DNA from: CAZNKU01 sp045541135
GTDB taxonomy: Bacteria > Bacillota > Clostridia > Monoglobales > Firm-18
Direction of reading: 5' to 3'
Length of the DNA stretch: 25,824 nucleotides
Assembly: GCA_045541135.1 (NCBI GenBank)
Contig: JAZQIO010000027.1
Location: 1 to 25,824 of the forward strand
Shown piece by piece: positions 1 to 7,126 of this stretch (its first letter is position 1; each line of letters starts with the position of its first letter). Position numbers and translations under genes: made by a program. The notes below the pieces were generated by a model. The model was not told where the DNA came from, did no database searches, and was given only the letters and a program-made list of their open reading frames with translations.

Positions 1-5
1 TTCAT
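1..5 (-). CDS. 5' end of a leftward gene cut by the window edge
   Basis: Only the ATG (3-5) and two further bases are present. On the minus strand an AGGAGG ribosome site (11-16) sits five bases before this ATG, and a promoter lies upstream at 52-60, so the start is credible. Nothing can be said about the product from sequence. The hairpin at 102-124 leaves open that it is the transposase of an IS200/IS605-type element. Confidence 0.5.
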
Positions 6-51
6 ATTGACCTCCTATGTCTTTAATGCTTGTGGTTGGCAGACCTCTTGC

Positions 52-60
52 ATTATACCA
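52..60 (-). promoter_or_regulatory. Extended -10 promoter for the gene at the left edge
   Basis: The minus strand reads TGGTATAAT, a consensus -10 with the TGn extension. The -35 position has no good match, as is usual for extended -10 promoters. Transcription would start near 45 and give a leader of about 40 nt containing AGGAGG. Confidence 0.55.
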
Positions 61-101
61 TAGGAGCTTATTTTTTTACTCATCGGCAAAAGCCTCTTTG
101 G

Positions 102-124
102 AACCACACGCTTAGCGTGTGGTT
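102..124. repeat. Perfect 10-bp inverted repeat with 3-nt loop
   Basis: AACCACACGC and GCGTGTGGTT are separated by TTA. Only four T follow on the plus strand and no T-run follows on the minus strand, so it is a poor intrinsic terminator in either direction. It lies between the yebC terminator and the next promoter. Such a sub-terminal perfect hairpin is typical of IS200/IS605 ends, but no transposase is visible to confirm that. Confidence 0.6.
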
Positions 125-134
125 TTCATTATAC

Positions 135-174
135 AAAAAAACACCTTTACGGATTTTAAACCGTAAAGGTGTTT
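135..174 (-). terminator. Intrinsic terminator of the cca-nfeD-SPFH-yebC operon
   Basis: Read leftward, a 14-bp perfect stem (161-174 with 139-152) with an 8-nt loop runs into a T-run (141-135). It begins seven bases after the yebC stop codon, so it closes the operon. Confidence 0.9.
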
Positions 175-180
175 GATTAA

Positions 181-921
181 TTATTCATCTGTAGGATTTT
201 CCCAGTTATGCCATACATTCTGTACGTCATCACTATCTTCTAAATGTTCGATAAGCTTGTTCATCATTAAAATATCGTGTTCATCGGAAAGTGCAGTTTC
301 AGTCTGCGGTACATACTGTGCTTCAGCCTGTGCAATAGCATAACCCATACCTTCCAAAGCTTCACTGACATTTGAAACATTGTTAGGATCTGTTGTAATT
401 TCAAAGCCGTCTTCGTTGAACTCTACGTCATCTGCTCCTGCTTCCAAAGCATCCATCATAACCTGTTCTTCATCCAATGAGCCGTCGTTTTCAATGAGAA
501 TAATACCCTTTTTATCGAACATAAACATTACGCAACCGCTTGTACCGAGGTTTCCGCCGAATTTATCGAAATAGTGACGCATATCTGCGGCTGTTCTGTT
601 TTTGTTATCTGTCAAAGTTTCTACTATAACGGCAACACCGTTAGGACCGTAGCCTTCGTAGATGTTTTCTTCATAAGTATTTGCATTGCCTTCACCGGAA
701 GCCTTCTTGATACTTCTCATAATTGTATCGTTAGGCATATTGTTTGACTTACACTTTGCAATAACATCCTTAAGTCTTGAGTTTATTGAAGGGTCGGGAC
801 TGCCGCCTGTTTTAACAGCTACCGCAAGCTCTCTTCCCAATTTTGTAAAAATTTTACCTCTTTGTGCATCATTTGCACCTTTTTTTCTTTTAATTGTTGC
901 CCATTTACTATGTCCTGACAT
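181..921 (-). CDS. yebC: YebC/PmpR family protein (TACO1 family)
   Basis: The 246-aa product starts with the family signature MSGHSKWATIKRKKGANDAQ and then carries the conserved GRELAVAVKTGG and YEGYGPNGVAVIVETLTDN segments. Length is normal for the family. Members were first described as DNA-binding regulators (PmpR), and later work on YebC/TACO1 proteins points to a cytosolic role in helping ribosomes through difficult stretches such as polyproline. Which role applies here cannot be read from the sequence. The ATG has an AGGAAG ribosome site. It lies 19 bp after the SPFH gene and is the last gene of the operon, followed directly by a strong terminator. Nothing looks damaged. Confidence 0.95.
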   Translation of the reverse strand: MSGHSKWATIKRKKGANDAQRGKIFTKLGRELAVAVKTGGSPDPSINSRLKDVIAKCKSNNMPNDTIMRSIKKASGEGNANTYEENIYEGYGPNGVAVIVETLTDNKNRTAADMRHYFDKFGGNLGTSGCVMFMFDKKGIILIENDGSLDEEQVMMDALEAGADDVEFNEDGFEITTDPNNVSNVSEALEGMGYAIAQAEAQYVPQTETALSDEHDILMMNKLIEHLEDSDDVQNVWHNWENPTDE

Positions 922-940
922 TTTTTTACTTCCTTTTCAT

Positions 941-1858
941 TTAGTCTTCTTTTACAAATTCCTTAAGACTTGTTGCAAGGCCTGCTATGCCCTGAATTTC
1001 TGAAGGAATTATAATTTTTGTTGATTTGCCGTCTGCAACTTTTTCAAGTGCTTCAAGCGCTTTTATAGTCAATACGCCATTTTGCGGATTGCTTTCATTA
1101 ATTCTGCGGATACCTTCTGCAGTAGCTTCCTGCACCTTTAAAATAGCCTCTGCCTGACCTTCTGCCTCTTTAATCTGTGCTTCCTTTTTAGCTTCCGCAA
1201 GCAAAATAGCCGCTTGTTTATCAGCCTGTGCATTCAAAATCTGTGCTTCTTTCTGACCTTCCGCGACAAGAATTGCCGAGCGTTTTTCACCCTCTGCACG
1301 AAGTATGGCTTCACGTCTTTCGCGTTCTGCCTTCATCTGTTTTTCCATGGCGTCCTGAATTTCTCTTGGCGGCAAAATATTTTTAAGCTCAACACGGTTT
1401 ATTTTAATTCCCCATGGATCAGTTGCCTCGTCAAGAATGGAACGCATAGTTGTGTTAACAGTATCGCGTGATGTAAGTGTCTGGTCAAGTTCAAGATCAC
1501 CTACAATATTACGCAATGTTGTTGCAGTAAGATTTTCAATAGCACTCATAGGATAATCCACACCGTAGGTATAAAGCTTCGGGTCAGTAATCTGAAAATA
1601 CACAACAGTATCTATCTGCATAGTAACATTATCCTTTGTAATAACCGGCTGAGGTTTAAAATCCACAACCTGTTCCTTTAAAGTCACCTTATTACCAACT
1701 TTGTCTATAAACGGTATTTTGACGTTAAGTCCTACGCTCCATGTTTTATGGTACGCACCAAGTCTTTCAATTACATATGCATGTGCCTGTGGAACAATGC
1801 GAATGCTTGAAATCATCAAAATAATAACAAGTGCCAACAAAACAATAAATATTCCCAT
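941..1858 (-). CDS. SPFH/Band 7 membrane protein (stomatin/QmcA type)
   Basis: This 305-aa protein has one N-terminal membrane segment (about residues 3-21), then a Band 7/SPFH domain (about 22-175, with RLGAYHKTWSVGLNVKIPF and the VTMQIDTVVYFQI strand). A long charged coiled coil follows, rich in Ala, Glu and Lys with repeated AEGxKxA heptad-like units (about 170-250), and then a short C-terminal tail. Stomatin/paraslipin proteins of this kind oligomerise on the inner face of the membrane and organise membrane microdomains and quality control. The gene is preceded by AAAGGAGG. It directly follows an NfeD-type gene with a 15-bp gap, the classic pairing of SPFH and NfeD partners (compare E. 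coli qmcA-ybbJ). Confidence 0.93.
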   Translation of the reverse strand: MGIFIVLLALVIILMISSIRIVPQAHAYVIERLGAYHKTWSVGLNVKIPFIDKVGNKVTLKEQVVDFKPQPVITKDNVTMQIDTVVYFQITDPKLYTYGVDYPMSAIENLTATTLRNIVGDLELDQTLTSRDTVNTTMRSILDEATDPWGIKINRVELKNILPPREIQDAMEKQMKAERERREAILRAEGEKRSAILVAEGQKEAQILNAQADKQAAILLAEAKKEAQIKEAEGQAEAILKVQEATAEGIRRINESNPQNGVLTIKALEALEKVADGKSTKIIIPSEIQGIAGLATSLKEFVKED

Positions 1859-1873
1859 AATAAACCTCCTTTA

Positions 1874-2296
1874 TTATTTATTTACAACAGCCTTAACACC
1901 TTCTATTGATGCTACTTTAACCTCTGTGCCCTCATCAACATACTCTTCACATTTTGCAGACCATACCTGGCCTTCTACTTTAATTTGTCCCTTGTTTTCA
2001 ACAGGGTCAATCTTTTGAATTACAATTCCTTTTTTGCCAATAATTCTGTCTGCATTTGTTGCTACTTTTTTGGGTGATAATTTTTTATTTACTACAGGGC
2101 GTGTAAATACCAGAAGCAACGCAGAAACCACTACGAAAACCGATGCAGAAATCCATATGGAATCCACAAACAAGCTTACTACGGCTGCCACCAAGGCTCC
2201 TCCGCAAAACCAAATGCAGATAAGCGGATTGGTTACAAGTTCTATAATTGCAAAAACAACTGCAGCTATAATCCAAAAAATCGCAAGCTGATTCAT
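1874..2296 (-). CDS. Short NfeD-family membrane protein
   Basis: The protein is taken as 140 aa from the ATG at 2296, which has an AAAGGGTG ribosome site. A longer reading from 2353 would overlap the cca stop codon and adds 19 residues unlike the family. The N-terminal half has about four hydrophobic segments (QLAIFWIIAAVVFAIIELV, LICIWFCGGALVAAVVSLF, IWISASVFVVVSALLLVF). The C-terminal 60-70 residues form the NfeD OB-fold (IGKKGIVIQKIDPVENKGQI, GQVWSAKCEEYVDEGTEVKV). The ClpP-like protease domain of long NfeD proteins is absent, so it is the short, non-protease form. It is expected to work with the SPFH protein encoded 15 bp downstream. Gap to cca is 56 bp. Confidence 0.9.
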   Translation of the reverse strand: MNQLAIFWIIAAVVFAIIELVTNPLICIWFCGGALVAAVVSLFVDSIWISASVFVVVSALLLVFTRPVVNKKLSPKKVATNADRIIGKKGIVIQKIDPVENKGQIKVEGQVWSAKCEEYVDEGTEVKVASIEGVKAVVNK

Positions 2297-2352
2297 AAGC
2301 TCACACCCTTTCCAACTATTTATTTTACCACAATTTAAGGGCCATTGCAACA

Positions 2353-3501
2353 CTATTTTATTTCCAAAACCAAATCCGTAAGTGTTTCCTTGTTGTTCAT
2401 GCCCGGATTTTTCATTACTATTTGCAAAAGCTCATTCATTACCATGCCTATTTCCTTGCCCCTTATACCAAGGCTTATAATGTCATTTCCGGTTATAGCA
2501 AGGTGATTTACCGTGTATGGTTCATTTTTTGCTCTTTCCAAAATATCCTTAATCTGTACAATATCCGTGCCGTATGCTTCAAGCAAAACCAAAGCCTTTT
2601 CAACTATATTTTCGCCATAGGCATTAAGCAGTTTTTTTACCCCGTAATCTGTTTTTTCAATACTTTCCCGTGAACATTCAATAATTTTAAGCACATTGTA
2701 TTTTGTTGCATTATCAAATTTCAAGCGGTTAAAAATATTCCGTGAATCATCAACATTGCAAAGCAGTGCGGCAAGCTTTAATTCCTTTTCACAAGGTACA
2801 TTTAACCTGATGTCATCAAAGCTTACCTCGGGCAATATAACCTCTGCCACCCCGCTTTTGAAAAGCAAATGCAAATCATCACTTGTTTCAAGCATTTTCA
2901 CAAGTTCAACCTGTATTCTTTCAACACTTATATTTTTAAGTAAATATCTGTTTTTCTTAACTGATTCAAAGGTTTTTTCTTCTATGTCAAAGCCAAGCCT
3001 TGCGGCAAAACGTATTGCACGCATAATACGAAGTGCATCCTCATTAAAACGGGTATCTGCATCACCCACACAGCGGATAATTTTGTCTTTCAAATCCTCT
3101 GCACCGCCATACAAATCCACAAGACCAACCTCGTCATTATATGCCATTGCATTTATGGTAAAATCACGACGTTTTAAATCTTCTTTAATATCTGCTGTAA
3201 AAGCAACACTTTCAGGTCTGCGGTTGTCCTTGTATTCTCCGTCAATACGATAGGTGGTTACCTCTACAGGTTTTTTGTCCATAAGCACAGTTATTGTACC
3301 ATGCTTTATGCCTGTGTCAAAGTGACGGTCAAAGCATTGTTTTGTCTGCTCTGCCATAGCGTTTGTGGTAACATCCCAGTCGTCGGGACTTTGCCCAAGC
3401 ATTGCATCACGCACCGCACCGCCTACCACAAAGGCTTCAAAGCCGTTTTCATTTAAAGTATTCATAACTTTTTTAACGTAATAGGGTATACTTAGCTTCA
3501 A
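2353..3501 (-). CDS. cca: CCA tRNA nucleotidyltransferase (class II)
   Basis: The enzyme adds or repairs the 3'-CCA of tRNAs from CTP and ATP without a nucleic-acid template. In the 382-aa product the nucleotidyltransferase signature GGAVRD is at 27-32 and the metal-binding DxD at D41/D43 (DDWDVTT). RRDFTINAMAY and RFNEDALRIMRAIRFAARLG match the downstream motifs of poly(A)-polymerase-like head and neck domains. The start is TTG, with AAGGAGG eight bases upstream; no ATG fits. Some tRNA genes encode CCA (see tRNA-Ser), so repair is part of its likely role. It is the first gene of a four-gene operon and is preceded by an unusual leader with a long-range stem ending one base before the ribosome site. 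Confidence 0.93.
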   Translation of the reverse strand: MKLSIPYYVKKVMNTLNENGFEAFVVGGAVRDAMLGQSPDDWDVTTNAMAEQTKQCFDRHFDTGIKHGTITVLMDKKPVEVTTYRIDGEYKDNRRPESVAFTADIKEDLKRRDFTINAMAYNDEVGLVDLYGGAEDLKDKIIRCVGDADTRFNEDALRIMRAIRFAARLGFDIEEKTFESVKKNRYLLKNISVERIQVELVKMLETSDDLHLLFKSGVAEVILPEVSFDDIRLNVPCEKELKLAALLCNVDDSRNIFNRLKFDNATKYNVLKIIECSRESIEKTDYGVKKLLNAYGENIVEKALVLLEAYGTDIVQIKDILERAKNEPYTVNHLAITGNDIISLGIRGKEIGMVMNELLQIVMKNPGMNNKETLTDLVLEIK

Positions 3502-3516
3502 TTCATCACCTCCTTA

Positions 3517-3676
3517 AAGCACACGAGAGTCGAACTCCGTATGCCTTAAATTTATAAATTTGCACACTTTCAATTTGTCGTCCTCGAAAGGCGTTGACGT
3601 ATTTTCAAGGAATTTTACGCATTATTAACACAAATTGTCATTTTAAAACCATGCGTGGTTCAACTCTCGTGTGCTT
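3517..3676 (-). promoter_or_regulatory. Structured leader or IR-bounded element upstream of cca
   Basis: A 19-bp inverted repeat (3658-3676 with 3517-3535) closes the interval. In the minus-strand RNA all 19 positions pair, one as a U-G wobble; on the plus strand that position is a C-A mismatch. Weaker pairing continues inward, and an inner 8-bp stem CAAUUUGU/ACAAAUUG encloses small hairpins, including CCU-UUCG-AGG. The 3' arm ends one base before the cca ribosome site (3509-3515). It could be a cis-regulatory leader or a MITE-like insertion. No known riboswitch or T-box motif is visible. Confidence 0.6.
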
Positions 3677-3678
3677 AT

Positions 3679-3707
3679 ATAATACTACTTTTTTGCAAAA
3701 ATCACAA
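3679..3707 (-). promoter_or_regulatory. Likely promoter of the cca operon
   Basis: The minus strand has TTGTGA (3702-3707), a 17-bp spacer and TATTAT (3679-3684). The predicted start near 3672 would place almost the whole inverted-repeat structure inside the mRNA leader of about 170 nt. Confidence 0.5.
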
Positions 3708-3771
3708 CAGTAACACAAAAAATTTACCAAACATAATATGTACTGTAATTAAAATTAAGGAGGACTTTATA

Positions 3772-3948
3772 ATGAGTTTGTTTGGTAATAACTGCTGCTA
3801 CAGCAGCAACAACAGCGGTTGCGGTCTTTTTGGCGGCAATGACACAATTTTGTGGTTCATCATTCTTTTCTTGCTTATTTTCTGCAACAACGGTTGCGGT
3901 AACACAGGCATTTCAAGCGGATGCGGCTGCGATAACGACTGTTGCTGA
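3772..3948 (+). CDS. Small Cys/Gly/Asn-rich membrane peptide, unknown function
   Basis: The ATG at 3772 has AAGGAGG eight bases upstream, which rules out the longer in-frame reading from 3655. The 58-aa product has nine cysteines (8, 9, 17, 38, 42, 51, 53, 57, 58). They form a Cys/Gly/Asn-rich head (1-24) and tail (38-58) around one strongly hydrophobic segment (about 25-37, TILWFIILFLLIF). The shape, with low-complexity polar Cys-rich ends on a single membrane span, resembles small YjcZ-like or spore-associated peptides of Firmicutes, but I do not recognise a named family. It stands alone, convergent with the topoisomerase gene, and ends at a strong terminator. No clear housekeeping promoter precedes it. 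Confidence 0.85.
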   Translation: MSLFGNNCCYSSNNSGCGLFGGNDTILWFIILFLLIFCNNGCGNTGISSGCGCDNDCC

Positions 3949-3955
3949 TAAATTC

Positions 3956-3991
3956 AAAAACCCTGTTTTGCATATGCAAAACAGGGTTTTT
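3956..3991. terminator. Bidirectional intrinsic terminator (36-bp perfect palindrome)
   Basis: AAAAACCCTGTTTTGCAT and its exact reverse complement follow each other, so both strands give a GC-containing stem followed by a T-run. It sits between the stop of the 58-aa gene (3948) and the stop of the convergent topoisomerase gene (3993) and can serve both. Confidence 0.9.
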
Positions 3992-3992
3992 A

Positions 3993-5981
3993 TTAAGAAA
4001 CATCTATCATTTCAAGATATTTTCCTCCGTTTTTGGCGATATGTTCTTTACGTCCTGCAAGGTCATCGCCCAAAAGAAGTTCAAATTTTGCCTGTGCAAG
4101 TGCGGCATCGTCGGGCATTACGCGTATTAACCGTCTTGTTTCCGGGCACATAGTTGTAAGCCACATCATATCCGGCTGGTTTTCACCAAGGCCCTTGCTT
4201 CGCTGAATTGAATATTTTGCATCACCGATACGCTCTAAAATTTCGTTCTTTTCCGTTTCGGAATATGCAAATTCTGTCTTTTCCTCTTTTTTATCCTTAT
4301 AATTAATTTCAAAAAGCGGTGATTCTGCAATGTAAACATAGCCTTTTTCAATTAAAGTAGGCACAAGTCTGTAAAGCATTGTAAGGATAAGTGTACGAAT
4401 CTGGAAGCCGTCAACATCGGCATCGGTACAGATTATAACCTTGCTCCAACGCAGATTTTCAAGCTCGAATGTGTTAAAGTCCTTGTTGTGTTTGGAATTT
4501 GCCTCAACACCACAGCCCAGAACTTTCAAAAGATCTGTTATAATTTCACTTTTGAAAATCTTTTCATAATCCGCCTTTAAACAGTTAAGGATTTTACCTC
4601 GGACAGGAATAATAGCCTGAAATTCACTGTCACGGCCAAGCTTACAGCTTGTTAAAGCAGAGTCACCCTCCACTATATAAACCTCTCGCTTTGTAATATC
4701 CTTGGAACGGCAGTCTACAAACTTTGGCACCTTTGTAAGCACGTCTGTGTTGCCCGTAAGCATCTTTTTAACATTTATTCTTGTTTTTTCAGCATTTTCA
4801 CGGCTACGCTTATTTATAAGCACCTGGTCTACTATCTTTTCCGCATCCACTTTATTTTCAATAAAATAAATGTTAAGATTTTCTCTTAAAAAGTCTGTCA
4901 TTGCTTCCTGAATAAACTTGTTTGTGATAGACTTTTTAGTCTGGTTTTCGTAGCTTGTAACTGTTGAGAATGAGTTACTTACAAGGCACAGGCAATCTGC
5001 AACATCTTCAAATTTTATTTTTGTTTCATTCTTTTTATACTTATCCGTCTGCTTTATATACTGGTCTATTACAGCAACAAAAGCACTCTTTACAGCCTTG
5101 TCGGGAGAGCCGCCATGTTCCAGAAAGCTTGAGTTGTGGTAATATTCTATAACATTAGACTCGTTACTGAAGCAGAATGATACCGAAAGCTTAACCTTAT
5201 ATTCCGGCTTATCTTCACGGTCACGTCCTTTACGCTCTGTTTCAAAAAACATTGGTGTTGTAAGTGATTTTTCACCTGCAAGCTCATTTACATAGTCTAC
5301 AATACCGTTTTCGTAAACAAATTCGTGGTCAGTAAATGTGCCGTCTTCATTCTGATTATGAAATACAAACTTAAGTCCGGAATTTACAACTGCCTGCTTT
5401 TTAAGAACATTTATAAAATAGTCTGCAGGAATTGCAATATCTGTAAATACATCAAGGTCGGGACGCCATTTGATTTTTGTTCCCGTAGCCTTAAAGCGTG
5501 TAGGTTCAGACTGTAAGCCACCGATGTTTTCACCTTTTTCAAAATGAAGCTTGTGCACCTGACCGTCACGGCGTACTTCTACATCCATATATTCCGATGA
5601 ATACTGTGTGGCACAGGCACCAAGTCCGTTAAGACCAAGTGAATATTCATAGTTGTCACCGGAATTGTTGTCGTACTTACCGCCTGCATAAAGTTCACAG
5701 AATACAAGCTCCCAGTTAAACTTTTCTTCCTTTTTGTTATATCCCAGAGGAATGCCTCGTCCGTGGTCCTCTATCTGTATACTGTTGTCGTTAAACAGCG
5801 TAACATCTATAAGGTTACCGTAACCTTCACGGGCTTCGTCTATGGAGTTTGAAAGAATTTCAAACATAGAATGGCAACAACCGTCCAGACCGTCAGAGCC
5901 AAATATAACACCGGGACGAAGTCGAACTCTGTCGGCACCTTTTAATGATGATATGGAACTATCGTCATACTGTTTCTTCAT
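3993..5981 (-). CDS. Type IIA DNA topoisomerase subunit B (GyrB/ParE paralogue)
   Basis: The 662-aa protein has the full GyrB/ParE layout. The GHKL ATPase has E41, N45 and D48 in EILSNSIDEA, DHGRGIP at 72-78, AGGKYDNN at 99-106 and GLNGLGA at 116-122. The transducer has the QTK loop at 347-349. The TOPRIM domain has EGDSA at 438-442, IPVRGK at 458-463 and DADVDG at 520-525. It supplies ATP hydrolysis and metal-dependent cleavage and needs a GyrA/ParC partner. It differs from canonical GyrB, which reads GLHGVG and EGDSAGGSAKQGRDR where this protein reads GLNGLG and EGDSALTSCKLGRD. It is therefore likely the second, ParE-like enzyme. No subunit A gene is adjacent. The ribosome site (GAAAGG) is rather far from the ATG. 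Confidence 0.9.
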   Translation of the reverse strand: MKKQYDDSSISSLKGADRVRLRPGVIFGSDGLDGCCHSMFEILSNSIDEAREGYGNLIDVTLFNDNSIQIEDHGRGIPLGYNKKEEKFNWELVFCELYAGGKYDNNSGDNYEYSLGLNGLGACATQYSSEYMDVEVRRDGQVHKLHFEKGENIGGLQSEPTRFKATGTKIKWRPDLDVFTDIAIPADYFINVLKKQAVVNSGLKFVFHNQNEDGTFTDHEFVYENGIVDYVNELAGEKSLTTPMFFETERKGRDREDKPEYKVKLSVSFCFSNESNVIEYYHNSSFLEHGGSPDKAVKSAFVAVIDQYIKQTDKYKKNETKIKFEDVADCLCLVSNSFSTVTSYENQTKKSITNKFIQEAMTDFLRENLNIYFIENKVDAEKIVDQVLINKRSRENAEKTRINVKKMLTGNTDVLTKVPKFVDCRSKDITKREVYIVEGDSALTSCKLGRDSEFQAIIPVRGKILNCLKADYEKIFKSEIITDLLKVLGCGVEANSKHNKDFNTFELENLRWSKVIICTDADVDGFQIRTLILTMLYRLVPTLIEKGYVYIAESPLFEINYKDKKEEKTEFAYSETEKNEILERIGDAKYSIQRSKGLGENQPDMMWLTTMCPETRRLIRVMPDDAALAQAKFELLLGDDLAGRKEHIAKNGGKYLEMIDVS

Positions 5982-6023
5982 ATATTTAAAAAACTACCTT
6001 TCGTATATTATTTCAATATTATT

Positions 6024-6052
6024 ATTTTACAACAAAATAAAATACTTGTAAA
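6024..6052 (-). promoter_or_regulatory. Promoter of the topoisomerase B gene
   Basis: The minus strand has TTTACA (6047-6052), 17 bp, TAAAAT (6024-6029). Its -35 box overlaps that of the rightward rnhA promoter almost completely. Confidence 0.55.
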
Positions 6053-6074
6053 GAGTATTTTTTTCTGCTATACT
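6046..6074 (+). promoter_or_regulatory. Promoter of the rnhA operon
   Basis: TTGTAA (6046-6051), 17 bp, TATACT (6069-6074). Transcription should start near 6081, 27 bases before the TTG start of rnhA. The -35 is shared with the opposite promoter. Confidence 0.6.
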
Positions 6075-6107
6075 TAAAATGGCACAAGATATTGGGAGGT
6101 GAACAGC

Positions 6108-6548
6108 TTGAAAACAGTATATCTGTACACAGATGGCGCATGTAGCGGCAACCCCGGTCCCGGCGGTTACGGTGCTATATTAAAATACGGCAAGTATGAA
6201 AAGGAAATATGCGGCGGTGACGAAAATACCACCAACAACCGTATGGAACTTTTAGGTGTTATAAAGGGTCTGGAAGCACTTAATGAGCCATGCCACGTTG
6301 TGTTAACAAGCGACTCCAAATATGTAATAGATGCCCTATCATTAGGCTGGGCAGAAAAGTGGAAGCAAAACGGCTGGATGCGTAACAAAAAGGATGCGGC
6401 ATTAAATCCCGACCTTTGGGAAAGATTGTTACAGCTTACCACTACTCACGAAATGGAATACAACTGGGTAAAGGGTCACGCAGGACATCCCGAAAACGAG
6501 CGTTGCGACAAAATGGCCGTTGAATACTATCAGAAATTTATTAAGTAA
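6108..6548 (+). CDS. rnhA: Ribonuclease HI
   Basis: This 146-aa enzyme degrades the RNA strand of RNA-DNA hybrids (R-loops, Okazaki primers) in the cytosol. All catalytic residues are in place: D9 (TDGACSGNPGPGG), E47 (NRMELLG), D69 (TSDSKYVID), H124 (KGHAGH) and D134 (NERCDKMA), at almost the same numbering as the E. coli enzyme. The TTG at 6108 is chosen because GGGAGG lies eight bases before it; the upstream GTG at 6099 overlaps that ribosome site. It is the first gene of an operon with the phosphoribosyltransferase (20-bp gap) and the small Cys protein. No damage is visible. Confidence 0.96.
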   Translation: MKTVYLYTDGACSGNPGPGGYGAILKYGKYEKEICGGDENTTNNRMELLGVIKGLEALNEPCHVVLTSDSKYVIDALSLGWAEKWKQNGWMRNKKDAALNPDLWERLLQLTTTHEMEYNWVKGHAGHPENERCDKMAVEYYQKFIK

Positions 6549-6568
6549 TTTTGAAAGGACTTGATTTT

Positions 6569-7126
6569 ATGAAAAAAGCGTACACTATGGAAATTGCAGG
6601 TTTAAAAAGAGATTTGCCGCTATTCCCCGTAAACGACAAATTACAGATTGCCGCATTTATTTTATTCGGCGATGTTGAAATAACAAAGGCTTGTGCGGCA
6701 GAGCTTCTTAAAAGAGCACCTGAATATGACATTATGATTACCGCAGAATGCAAAAGTATTCCGCTTATATACGAAATGGCACGCCAGACAGGACAAAATG
6801 ATTATGTAATTGCAAGAAAAGGTCCTAAAATTTATATGGAAGAGCTTATCAAAACAGATGTAGATTCCATTACAACAGCACATACACAAACTCTTTGCAT
6901 AGGAAAAAAAGAGGTTGACCTTATGAAGGGCAAACGTGTACTTATAGTAGACGATGTTATAAGCACAGGTGAATCACTTGCGGCTATTGAAGAGCTTGTT
7001 ATAAAGGCAGGCGGAAACATTGTGGGTAAAATGGCGATTCTTGCAGAAGGCGATGCCGCAAAACGTGACGATATTATATTCCTTGAACCTCTTCCTCTTT
7101 TCAATGCAGAAGGAGAAGTTTTGTAA
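6569..7126 (+). CDS. Phosphoribosyltransferase, APRT/XPRT-like
   Basis: The ATG at 6569 follows a GAAAGGAC ribosome site; an in-frame TTG at 6551 lies upstream of that site. The 185-aa product has the type I PRTase PRPP-binding motif VLIVDDVISTGES (124-136). It also has an upstream MITAECKSIPLIYEMARQ segment (56-73) and IARKGPK (81-87), like the purine PRTases for adenine or xanthine. Such enzymes convert a free base and PRPP to a nucleotide for salvage. The exact base is not decided by the residues visible. The stop overlaps the start of the next gene (TAATG), which indicates translational coupling. Confidence 0.85.
   Translation: MKKAYTMEIAGLKRDLPLFPVNDKLQIAAFILFGDVEITKACAAELLKRAPEYDIMITAECKSIPLIYEMARQTGQNDYVIARKGPKIYMEELIKTDVDSITTAHTQTLCIGKKEVDLMKGKRVLIVDDVISTGESLAAIEELVIKAGGNIVGKMAILAEGDAAKRDDIIFLEPLPLFNAEGEVL

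Noticed and set aside
2297..2353. NfeD start 19 codons further upstream
   Set aside because: It overlaps the cca stop codon, has no ribosome site and adds residues foreign to the family.
3655..3771. Upstream extension of the Cys-rich peptide to a 97-aa protein
   Set aside because: The extension crosses the inverted-repeat arm, has no ribosome site, and AAGGAGG clearly marks the ATG at 3772.
3782..4153. 123-codon plus-strand frame overlapping the Cys-rich peptide and the terminator
   Set aside because: It is an alternative frame that reads through the palindromic terminator into the topoisomerase gene, without a ribosome site.
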